Shown here: positions 28,873 to 37,418 of the stretch, piece after piece
How positions within the stretch are numbered: the first letter of the stretch is position 1
Layout of the letters: every line of letters starts with the position of its first letter
Assembly: GCF_004524775.2 (NCBI RefSeq)
Contig: NZ_CP119081.1
Location: 496,001-560,000 of the forward strand
From: Helcococcus ovis
GTDB lineage: Bacteria; Bacillota; Clostridia; Tissierellales; Peptoniphilaceae
Direction: 5' to 3'
Length of the DNA stretch: 64,000 nt
Program-made: the position numbers and the translations under genes
Notes under the pieces: generated by a model
Told to the model about the DNA's origin: nothing
Databases searched by the model: none
The model's input: the letters and a program-made list of their open reading frames with translations, nothing else

Positions 28873-29841
28873 ATGCTTATTTCAGAAAATGAAGTTAAAT
28901 TATTTAGTGGTACATCAAATAGACCACTTGCAGAAAAAATTTCTAAAGAATTAGGGTTACCTTTAGGAAATTTACATATCAGTCATTTTGCTGATGGTGA
29001 AATTGCTGTTAAAATAAATGAAATTGTAAGAGGTAGGGATGTATTTCTAATTCAGCCAACTTCAAAACCTGTAAACGATAATTTGATGGAAGCATTAATA
29101 ATTATTGATGCATTGAAAAGAGCTTCAGCTCATAAAATAAACTTAGTTATGCCATATTATGGTTATGCCAGACAAGATAGAAAATCATCAGGAAGAGAGC
29201 CTATAACAGCTAAATTAGTTACAGATTTAATTCAAGCTGCCGGAGCAGATAGAGTTGTATGTGTTGACTTACATGCTGATCAAATTCAAGGATTTTTTAA
29301 TATCCCTCTTGATCATTTAACAGCTAGACCGGTTATTGCTGAATATTTTGAAAAAGTAATAGCAGAAAGTGGAAAAGATAATTGGACAGTTGTTTCTCCT
29401 GATTTAGGTGGAGTTACAAGAGCTCGTAGATTAGCTGATGTACTTGGGTTACCAATTGCTATTATTGAAAAATCAAGACCAAGACCAAATGAATCAGAAA
29501 TCTTAAATGTAATAGGTGAGTTTAAGGGAAAAAATTGTATTATAGTTGATGATATGATTGATACAGCTGGTACAATTGTTAACGCATCTGAAACATTGAA
29601 AAAAGAAGGAGCTGAGGAAGTATATATCACAGCATCACATGGTGTATTATCAGGACCCGCAATTGATAGAATTAAAAATTCATGTGTAAAGCAATGTGTT
29701 ATTACTGATACAATAGATCATCCCGAACTTGAAGATATCGAAAATATAACTATTTTATCAATGGCACCTATGTTAACAGAAACAATTAAAGCAATTGCTA
29801 CATACAAATCTGTTTCTGATATTATGAAAGAAAAGAAGTAA
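28873..29841 (+). CDS. prs: Ribose-phosphate pyrophosphokinase (PRPP synthetase)
   Basis: Makes PRPP from ribose-5-phosphate and ATP; PRPP feeds PurF, Hpt and nucleotide synthesis generally. 322 residues. ATP loop PYYGYARQDRK, catalytic flexible region and PRPP loop IIVDDMIDTAGTIVNA are all intact. I chose the ATG at 28873 because GGAGG stands seven bases upstream; the earlier in-frame ATG at 28852 has no site. The stop overlaps the pth start by one base. Confidence 0.97.
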   Translation: MLISENEVKLFSGTSNRPLAEKISKELGLPLGNLHISHFADGEIAVKINEIVRGRDVFLIQPTSKPVNDNLMEALIIIDALKRASAHKINLVMPYYGYARQDRKSSGREPITAKLVTDLIQAAGADRVVCVDLHADQIQGFFNIPLDHLTARPVIAEYFEKVIAESGKDNWTVVSPDLGGVTRARRLADVLGLPIAIIEKSRPRPNESEILNVIGEFKGKNCIIVDDMIDTAGTIVNASETLKKEGAEEVYITASHGVLSGPAIDRIKNSCVKQCVITDTIDHPELEDIENITILSMAPMLTETIKAIATYKSVSDIMKEKK

Positions 29842-30413
29842 TGTATTTAATTGTTGGATTAGGAAATCCCGGAAGAAAATATGATGGTACAAGACACAAT
29901 GTGGGATATGCTGTTATAGATTCTTTAGCAAAATATTTAGGGGTTGAATTAGATAAGTTAAAATTTAAGGGAATTTTCACAAAGACTAATTATAAAAATG
30001 AAAAAATAATTTTACTGAAACCAGAGACGTATATGAATGCCTCTGGTGATTCAGTTCAACCGTTCATAGATTATTTTGGAATTGATATAAAAAATGTAAT
30101 AGTCATTGTTGATGATATTGATATAAAATTTGGTACAGTAAGAATAAGAAAGAATGGTTCGGCAGGTACTCATAATGGTCTAAAATCTATAGTTCAAAGA
30201 ACTGGAAAAACAGATTTTCCAAGGATAAAAGTGGCTGTAAATCAAAAACCTTCATATATGGATTTGGCTGATTTTATTTTATCTAAATTTAGTACATCTG
30301 AGCAAAAAGTTATTTCTAAAGAGATTGAAATTGCAAGAGATGCTATATTAGAAATAATTGAAAAAGATATAGATTCATCTATGAATAAGTACAATCCAAT
30401 TATAGTGGAATAA
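29841..30413 (+). CDS. pth: Peptidyl-tRNA hydrolase
   Basis: Frees tRNA from stalled peptidyl-tRNA. 190 residues. Catalytic His lies in GTRHNVGYAVID (His20-type), and the family motifs LIVGLGNPGRKYDGTRHN, KPETYMNASG and DDIDIKFGTVRIRKNGSAGTHNGLKSI are present (quoted here in parts). Overlaps prs by one base and ends four bases before mfd. Confidence 0.97.
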   Translation: MYLIVGLGNPGRKYDGTRHNVGYAVIDSLAKYLGVELDKLKFKGIFTKTNYKNEKIILLKPETYMNASGDSVQPFIDYFGIDIKNVIVIVDDIDIKFGTVRIRKNGSAGTHNGLKSIVQRTGKTDFPRIKVAVNQKPSYMDLADFILSKFSTSEQKVISKEIEIARDAILEIIEKDIDSSMNKYNPIIVE

Positions 30414-30417
30414 AAGT

Positions 30418-33400
30418 ATGATAGAAAAAGCTTATGATAGCTTATTTAAGGCTATTAATGAAAATTACAATTTAATATATTCTTATGGAATAATAGAACA
30501 ATCTACAGGTCATTTTATTTATGAGTTAAGTAATAACTCAAATAGACCTGTTTTTGTGCTGTGTGAAAATGATGTAATCGCTAGAAAACTTTTTGAAAAT
30601 TTGCAAAACAACAATCTTAAAGTAGACTATTTTCCTGATATAGAATTAAATTATCAAAATATTGAAGATTTGGATTATACAAATAAAGCATTTAGGCTTA
30701 AAACGATTATAAATTTAGTTAATGGAGAAAAAAATATTATCGTTTCAAGCATATCAGCTGTGACTAGAAAAGTATATTCTAAAGAGAATTTTATAAAAAA
30801 TAGTTTTGAAATAACTATTAATTCTGAAGTTGATATTAATGAATTATCAAAAAGATTAATTAAATTAGGATATAAAAGAAGAAATATTATTCAGTCAAAA
30901 GGCGAATTTGCAATTAGAGGGGATATAATAGATATATTTCAAATTTCTGATGAATATCCAACAAGATTAGAATTATTTGATGTTGATGTTGATTCTATTA
31001 GAAAATTTAATGTAAATACTCAAATGTCTATAAAAGATATTGAAAATTTTACAATATATCCTATTCAGGAAAATTACTTTGATATTGATGATATAGATAA
31101 AATTATAAAAGAAATAGATAAAGATCTTCAAAAAACAAATAAGAACTTTGACATTGAAATTTCACAAAAAGTAAATGCTAAATTTGAAAAAATAAAGGAA
31201 CAACTTGAATACCAACATGATATAGATAATATTGATTTAATTATACCGTATATGAATGATAAAAGTGGCGATCTTTTTGATTATATATCAGACAATTATT
31301 TAATTTTATTGAATGATTACACTTATATTAATAATAATTTTAGGAAATCAGAAAAGTTTAGAATTGAAGATATTCAGTCAAGAATTGAAAGGGGTGAACT
31401 TTTATATAAACACCAAAATATTTTCTATACCTTATCTTATATTGAAAATAAATTAAAAAATTATAAAATTATAAATATTTCAGGTTTATTAAAAAATATC
31501 GGAAATCTTCAACCTGATAAAATAATAGAATTTAAGGTAAGACAAAATCAGTCATATCATGGGCATTTTGATGATTTTATTCATGACTTAAAATTTTCAT
31601 TATCAAATGGATATACAATAAAAATATTTACACCAAATATTGATGATGCTAATAGTTTAAAGATTAAATTATCTGAATTTGACTTGAATTCAGATATTAT
31701 TGAAAATATAAAAATATCAAATAAAAAAATTAAAATAATTATTGGTTATTTAGAAAGTGGATTTGATTATTTTGAAGAAAAAGAAAAATTTATAGCGTAT
31801 TCACAAATTTTCAGGAAAGTAAAAAAACAAAAATCAAAGACTGTAAAAAACAAGGATATTATAAACTATTCCGATTTAGTCCATGGAGATTTATTAGTTC
31901 ATGATAATTATGGTATTGGTAAATTTGTTGGGATAAAAAATATAGAGATAAATAATATAAGAAGTGATTATATCGAATTGCATTTTAAGGATGATGCAAA
32001 ATTATTTATTCCAACTACAGATATGAGTATGGTTTCTAAATTTGTTGGTAATGGTGATAAAAAGCCGGCACTTTCAAAATTGGGAGGAACAGATTGGAAA
32101 AAAGCTAAAAATAAAGCAAAAAAAGCTATTGAAGCAATTGCGGAAGATTTAGTAAAATTGTATGCGAAAAGAGCTGAAATTAAGGGCTTTGAATACTCTA
32201 AAGATACTCCATGGCAAAGAGAGTTTGAGGATTCCTTTCCATATCAAGAAACTGATGCACAATTAAGATCAATTTCAGAGATTAAAGAAGATATGGAATC
32301 TGATAAAGTAATGGATAGATTATTATGTGGTGATGTAGGGTATGGTAAAACAGAGGTTGCATTAAGAGCTGCATTTAAGGCTGTTATGGATGGTAAGCAA
32401 GTTGTAATGCTTGCACCGACAACAATTCTTGTAAATCAACATTTTCATACAATGAAGTCCAGATTTGAAGATTTTCCTGTAAATATAGATTATTTATCTA
32501 GATTTAAGACACCGGCACAAAAGAAAAAAGTGCTTGAAGATTTAAGAAAGGGAAATATCGATTTTATAGTTGGTACACATGCCATACTTTCTGATAATGT
32601 AGAGTTTAAAAATTTAGGATTATTGATTGTAGATGAGGAGCAAAGATTTGGTGTAAAGCATAAAGAAAAAATAAAAAAAATAAGTGAAAATATTGATGTT
32701 TTAACTTTGTCAGCTACACCTATTCCTAGAACACTTCAAATGTCTTTGTCCGGTATTAGAGATTTATCATTATTAGATGAATATCCGGCAAATAGATTAC
32801 CTGTAAATACTTATGTAATTGAATATGATGAAGAGTATATCAGAGAAGCTATTTTAAGAGAAATGGCGAGAAATGGACAAGTGTATTTTGTATATAATGA
32901 AGTTAAAACTATACATAAAATGTATGAAAAGCTTAAAGAAATTGTACCTGAGGCTAGTATTGTGATTTCTCATGGACAAATGAGTACAAGAGAACTTGAA
33001 AATATTTTGGATGATTTTACAAATAATAAATATGATATTTTACTTACGACTACTATTATTGAAACCGGTATGGATATACATAATGTAAACACAATTATAA
33101 TATATAATGCTGACAAGATGGGTTTGTCACAGTTATATCAATTGAAAGGTAGAGTTGGTAGATCTGATAGAAATTCATTTGCCTATTTTACTTATAAGCA
33201 AGGTAAAATAATGACTGAAATAGCAGAAAAAAGACTTAAAGCTATAAAGGATTTTTCTGAATTGGGTTGCGGTTATAAAGTTGCAATGAGAGATCTTGAA
33301 CTTAGAGGAGCAGGCAATTTACTTGGAGAAAGTCAAAGTGGGCACATAGAATCCGTAGGTTATGACTTATATGTAAGAATGCTTAAGGAAACAATTGACG

Positions 33401-33894
33401 AAATAAAGGGTATTGAAGTTAAAAATATTGATAGACAAATAAAAATTGATTTAAATATTGATGTATATATTCCGTCTGAATACATAAAAGATGAAAATGA
33501 AAAAATTAATATATATAAGAAAATTTCATTTATTGAAACATCCCAAGATCACTATAATATAATTGATGAGTTAACTGATAGATTTGGGGATATTCCTCAG
33601 CCTGTTCAAAACATTGTTGACATATCGTATATTAGATCATTAATGTTATCTAATAATATTGATGAATTAATAGAGGTTGATTCTGAAGTAATGATGAGGT
33701 ATACTGAGTTAGATGTTTTTGATTTTGAAAAATTAAAAATTTTGTCACAAGCATACAAAGGCACTATGAGATTTAGTTTAATAAATAGTCCAAGCATATA
33801 TATACCTAAAGAAAAGGGATATATGATAAAATTAATAGAACTATTTGAATTAATAAATAATATAAATAAAGGAGAAAATTATGAAAAAAATTAA
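30418..33894 (+). CDS. mfd: Transcription-repair coupling factor
   Basis: ATP-driven translocase that removes stalled RNA polymerase at DNA lesions and recruits UvrA. 1158 residues, full length. The N-terminal UvrB-like domain is followed by the RNA-polymerase-interacting domain (around 480-550, HGDLLVHDNYGIGKFVG) and a RecG-like motor: Walker A GDVGYGKT at 638-645 and DEEQ starting at 739. A C-terminal TRCF domain follows. The start ATG is four bases after pth. The last 14 bases overlap the next lipoprotein gene, including its start. Confidence 0.97.
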   Translation: MIEKAYDSLFKAINENYNLIYSYGIIEQSTGHFIYELSNNSNRPVFVLCENDVIARKLFENLQNNNLKVDYFPDIELNYQNIEDLDYTNKAFRLKTIINLVNGEKNIIVSSISAVTRKVYSKENFIKNSFEITINSEVDINELSKRLIKLGYKRRNIIQSKGEFAIRGDIIDIFQISDEYPTRLELFDVDVDSIRKFNVNTQMSIKDIENFTIYPIQENYFDIDDIDKIIKEIDKDLQKTNKNFDIEISQKVNAKFEKIKEQLEYQHDIDNIDLIIPYMNDKSGDLFDYISDNYLILLNDYTYINNNFRKSEKFRIEDIQSRIERGELLYKHQNIFYTLSYIENKLKNYKIINISGLLKNIGNLQPDKIIEFKVRQNQSYHGHFDDFIHDLKFSLSNGYTIKIFTPNIDDANSLKIKLSEFDLNSDIIENIKISNKKIKIIIGYLESGFDYFEEKEKFIAYSQIFRKVKKQKSKTVKNKDIINYSDLVHGDLLVHDNYGIGKFVGIKNIEINNIRSDYIELHFKDDAKLFIPTTDMSMVSKFVGNGDKKPALSKLGGTDWKKAKNKAKKAIEAIAEDLVKLYAKRAEIKGFEYSKDTPWQREFEDSFPYQETDAQLRSISEIKEDMESDKVMDRLLCGDVGYGKTEVALRAAFKAVMDGKQVVMLAPTTILVNQHFHTMKSRFEDFPVNIDYLSRFKTPAQKKKVLEDLRKGNIDFIVGTHAILSDNVEFKNLGLLIVDEEQRFGVKHKEKIKKISENIDVLTLSATPIPRTLQMSLSGIRDLSLLDEYPANRLPVNTYVIEYDEEYIREAILREMARNGQVYFVYNEVKTIHKMYEKLKEIVPEASIVISHGQMSTRELENILDDFTNNKYDILLTTTIIETGMDIHNVNTIIIYNADKMGLSQLYQLKGRVGRSDRNSFAYFTYKQGKIMTEIAEKRLKAIKDFSELGCGYKVAMRDLELRGAGNLLGESQSGHIESVGYDLYVRMLKETIDEIKGIEVKNIDRQIKIDLNIDVYIPSEYIKDENEKINIYKKISFIETSQDHYNIIDELTDRFGDIPQPVQNIVDISYIRSLMLSNNIDELIEVDSEVMMRYTELDVFDFEKLKILSQAYKGTMRFSLINSPSIYIPKEKGYMIKLIELFELINNINKGENYEKN

Positions 33895-34867
33895 ATTATT
33901 AAGTATAATTTTAGCAGCAACTGTGTTTATTGCGGGATGTCAAGCAAAAACGGGGAAAAATGGAAGTGAAAAATCTGATGTATCAAAAACTAAAGATGTA
34001 AAAAGCTCAGATTTAAGTAAAGTAAAAATAACAAATTTAAGAGAAAATAAAAATGTTTTTATGGATATAAATGGTCAAAAGGTTACTTTTGATAATTTTT
34101 ATAAATATTATGATTTGTATTCAGGAATTTTGGCAATGCAAAGAAATTTAACTGGAGAATTATCAAATTTATTGGTAAGAGATAAAATTATTAAAGATGA
34201 ATTAAAAGCGAAAAATATTACTGTTTCAGATGATGAAGTAAAAAAAGAAATAGATCTATATGTTAAAAATTTAGGTGGTGAAAAAGAATTTGGTAAATAT
34301 TTGAGTGTTTTGGGTATTAAATTGGATACTTTTATAGAAAATATAAAAAATAGTTTATCAAATAAAAAGCATTTAGAAAATTTTAAGAAAGAAAATAAAG
34401 CGACAGATGATGAAATAAAAAAATATTATGAAGCAAATAAAAATTCTTTAGATAATGTAGATGCTAAACATATTTTAGTAGATGATGAAAAAAAAGCTAA
34501 CGAAATTTCTAAAAAACTAAAAAAAGGTGAAGATTTTGAGAAATTATCAAATGAAAATTCAAAAGATAAAGCAGCTAACGCAAAAGGTGGACAATTGGGA
34601 AAAGTTACTAAAGCAGCGTTCGAAGCTAATTTTGTAGAAGCAGCATTTAAGCTTAAAGATAATGAAGTATCTGCACCGGTAAAAACTAAATATGGTTATC
34701 ATGTAATAGTAGTAAATAAAAATAATGTAGGTTTAGATAAAAACAAAGAAAAAATAAATGATATTTTAAGTGGTCAAAAGTATAATAAATATGTAGAACA
34801 AAAAGTGAAATCTACAAAAATAGATTTCTATGATTTTAATGGTAAAAAAATTGAAAATAAAAACTAA
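33881..34867 (+). CDS. PrsA-like parvulin peptidyl-prolyl isomerase lipoprotein
   Basis: Extracellular foldase of 328 residues. Type II signal peptide with lipobox (FIAGC, Cys20). Residues 30-50 are a Lys/Ser linker. A SurA/PrsA N-terminal-type helical region follows (about 60-180), then a parvulin domain (about 195-285: DAKHILVDDEKKA, GGQLGKV, VKTKYGYHVIVV). It helps exported proteins fold at the membrane surface. It overlaps mfd by 14 bases with GGAG inside mfd. Note the very high Lys content. Family sure; clients unknown. Confidence 0.9.
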   Translation: MKKIKLLSIILAATVFIAGCQAKTGKNGSEKSDVSKTKDVKSSDLSKVKITNLRENKNVFMDINGQKVTFDNFYKYYDLYSGILAMQRNLTGELSNLLVRDKIIKDELKAKNITVSDDEVKKEIDLYVKNLGGEKEFGKYLSVLGIKLDTFIENIKNSLSNKKHLENFKKENKATDDEIKKYYEANKNSLDNVDAKHILVDDEKKANEISKKLKKGEDFEKLSNENSKDKAANAKGGQLGKVTKAAFEANFVEAAFKLKDNEVSAPVKTKYGYHVIVVNKNNVGLDKNKEKINDILSGQKYNKYVEQKVKSTKIDFYDFNGKKIENKN

Positions 34868-34904
34868 AAAATTACAAAAAAAGTAATAAAAGTATTGAAA
34901 ACAC

Positions 34905-34932
34905 TTGATATTGTAGTTTTATATGTTATAAT
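34905..34932 (+). promoter_or_regulatory. HU gene promoter
   Basis: TTGATA (34905-34910), a 16-base spacer and a perfect TATAAT (34927-34932), 41 bases before the start codon. Confidence 0.7.
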
Positions 34933-34973
34933 TAAAGTACAGTTTTATATGACTGAAATATTAGGAGGAAAAA

Positions 34974-35252
34974 ATGAATAAATCAGATTTAGTAGCAAAA
35001 ATTGCTGAAAAAAGTGGATTAACAAAAGTTGATTCAACAAAAGCATTAGACGCATTTTTAGAAACAGTAACAGAATCATTAAAGAAACAAGAAAAAGTAC
35101 AATTAGTTGGTTTTGGTACATTTGAAGTTAGAGAAAGAAAAGAAAGAGAAGGAAGAAATCCAAGAAATCCTGAAGAAAAAATTCATATTCCAGCTTCAAA
35201 AGCTCCAGTATTCAAAGCTGGTAAAACATTAAAAGAAGTTGTAAATAAATAA
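34974..35252 (+). CDS. hup: DNA-binding protein HU
   Basis: 92-residue nucleoid protein that bends DNA. Typical N-terminal MNKSDLVAKIAEKSGLTK, core VGFGTFEVRERKEREGRNP, and the DNA-intercalating arm NPRNPEEKIHIPASK with the conserved Pro. Strong AGGAGG ribosome site. Monocistronic, between its own promoter and terminator. Confidence 0.97.
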   Translation: MNKSDLVAKIAEKSGLTKVDSTKALDAFLETVTESLKKQEKVQLVGFGTFEVRERKEREGRNPRNPEEKIHIPASKAPVFKAGKTLKEVVNK

Positions 35253-35270
35253 TTTATTTATATATTAATT

Positions 35271-35299
35271 GACATTGGTTTATCCAATGTCTTTTTTTA
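35271..35299 (+). terminator. Terminator after hup
   Basis: GACATTGG and CCAATGTC form an 8-bp stem with a 5-base loop and a T7 tail. Confidence 0.92.
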
Positions 35300-35361
35300 T
35301 ATTTAATAAAGGGTATAATATAGATATAGTAGTGAAAAAATTTTAATTTTTAGGAGTTTAT

Positions 35362-37407
35362 ATGAAAAAAATAACTAAAATTTTAATAAAAAAAAATAAA
35401 ATTGTTATATTAATTTTTTCTGTTATTACAATTGTAATGGCAATTATGGCTTTAGGAGTTAAAATAAATTTTTCACTATCAAAATATTTACCAAATAACT
35501 CAAATTCTGTTATATCAATGAATGAAATGGCTAAAGAATATGTTGAGCCTATACCAAACTTAAGAGTTATGTTAAAAAATGTAACTGTAAAGGAAGTTTT
35601 AGAATATAAAAATAAGTTAATTAATTTACCGGAAGTAAAATTAGTTATTTGGTTGGATAAATTTGAAAATACATCTAAGCCAATTGAGTTAATGGATAAA
35701 AATTTATTGAATAAATACTATAAAGATGGTAATGCATTGTTACAAGTTTCAGTGAAATCAAACAACTCTAAAGAATCTCTTGATAAAATTAAATCGTTAT
35801 TAAAATTCGACACATCATATGATGGAGAATTAGTTTCTGAGTCAGCAGCACAAAACTCAACAAAAGATGAAATTTCAAAGATTACACTTTTTGTGTTACC
35901 AGCATCACTTTTAATATTATTGTTAGCAGTTAAATCCTGGTTTGAGCCAATTATTATCATGATAGCAATTGGTGTAGCTATTATAATAAATATGGGAACA
36001 AATATATTTTTAAGAGAGGTTTCATTTATAACTCAAGCAGTTAGTGGAATACTGCAATTTGCTGTTTCTTTAGATTACGGTGTATTTTTATTACATGAAT
36101 TTAAGCATCAAAAAACTTTAGTTAAAGATGCTGATATTGCTTTAGAAAATGCAGTAGTAAAATCTTCATCAGCTGTTATTTCATCTGCACTTACAACAAT
36201 TTTTGGATTTATTGTTTTAGTATTTATGAAGTTTGGGATAGGTATAGATTTAGGTTTAGTTTTAGCTAAGGGTGTAATTTTTAGTCTAATTTCTGTAATA
36301 TTCTTACTTCCAGCATTAATAAAACTATTTAGTAAATTAATTGACAAAACTCAACATAGAGATTTTTTACCAAATTTCAAAGGTTTATCAAAATTTGTAC
36401 TAAATTTAAAATGGATTATTATTTTTATTATTTTAATTGTGCCAATAGCATTTTTAGGACAACAAAAAAATGATTTTACATATGGTATGGGTGAATATAG
36501 AGAAGATTCTATTGAGGGAAAAGATCAAAAAAGTATAGAAAAATATTTTGGAAAAGATGTACCTATAGTATTGTTAGTTCCTAATGGTGAAATTTCTAAA
36601 GAATTAAAAATGATTGATGAATTAAAAGAATTGAAATTAATAAAGAATGTACAATCATATACTGAATATGTTGGTAATGCTATTCCGTTAAAAATACCAC
36701 CTGAAGTACAAATAAAATCTTTGATAAGCAAAAACTATTCAAGAATTATACTTAATACAACAAGTGAAAATGAAGGTGAAAAAGCATTTAATCTTATCTA
36801 TAAGATTAAAAAAATTGCAAATAAATATTATTCAAATTATGAAATTCTAGGAAAGAGTGTTGTTTTGCAAGATATGAGTAAAATAATAAAAAAAGATAAT
36901 TCTTTAGTAAATTTGCTCGCAATAGTTTCAGTTGCAATGGTAATATTAATAAATTTTAAATCTTTAATTTTGCCAATTATACTGGTGTTTACTATAGAAG
37001 CATCAATATGGATAAATTTATCAATTCCATATTTTACAAATACAAAGTTAAGTTTTATAGGTTATCTGGTTATTTCATCTATACAATTAGGAGCTACTGT
37101 TGATTATGCTATATTATATACAAATAACTATCTTGAAAATAGAAAAAAAATGAATAAGAAAGAATCATTAATTAAAGCTGGACAAAAGGTATACGGTTCA
37201 ATAATTCCACCGGCATTAATACTTATTACCTCAGGATATGTATTATCATTGATATCATCAATTGGACTTGTAAGTGAACTTGGAAAAGTTTTAGGAAGAG
37301 GAGGAATATTTTCACTGACATTAGTAATATTTTTACTACCGATATTATTATATTTTTTTGATTTTATTATTGAAAAAACAACATTAAATGCTAATTTTAG
37401 GAAATGA
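35362..37407 (+). CDS. MMPL/RND-superfamily membrane transporter
   Basis: 681 residues with the twofold RND layout: one N-terminal membrane helix (about 12-32), an extracellular domain (33-175), a five-helix bundle (176-330), helix 7 (about 346-366), a second extracellular domain (367-510) and a second bundle (511-665). The FAVSLDYGVFLLHEF and LGATVDYAILYTNNY segments are the equivalent helix-4 and helix-10 motifs, each with an Asp-Tyr pair of the proton relay. Such proteins export lipids or hydrophobic molecules. The cargo is unknown. It overlaps the next gene by translation signals: the stop TGA sits within its ribosome-site region, so the two form an operon. Confidence 0.85.
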   Translation: MKKITKILIKKNKIVILIFSVITIVMAIMALGVKINFSLSKYLPNNSNSVISMNEMAKEYVEPIPNLRVMLKNVTVKEVLEYKNKLINLPEVKLVIWLDKFENTSKPIELMDKNLLNKYYKDGNALLQVSVKSNNSKESLDKIKSLLKFDTSYDGELVSESAAQNSTKDEISKITLFVLPASLLILLLAVKSWFEPIIIMIAIGVAIIINMGTNIFLREVSFITQAVSGILQFAVSLDYGVFLLHEFKHQKTLVKDADIALENAVVKSSSAVISSALTTIFGFIVLVFMKFGIGIDLGLVLAKGVIFSLISVIFLLPALIKLFSKLIDKTQHRDFLPNFKGLSKFVLNLKWIIIFIILIVPIAFLGQQKNDFTYGMGEYREDSIEGKDQKSIEKYFGKDVPIVLLVPNGEISKELKMIDELKELKLIKNVQSYTEYVGNAIPLKIPPEVQIKSLISKNYSRIILNTTSENEGEKAFNLIYKIKKIANKYYSNYEILGKSVVLQDMSKIIKKDNSLVNLLAIVSVAMVILINFKSLILPIILVFTIEASIWINLSIPYFTNTKLSFIGYLVISSIQLGATVDYAILYTNNYLENRKKMNKKESLIKAGQKVYGSIIPPALILITSGYVLSLISSIGLVSELGKVLGRGGIFSLTLVIFLLPILLYFFDFIIEKTTLNANFRK

Positions 37408-37418
37408 GGAGGAGTAAA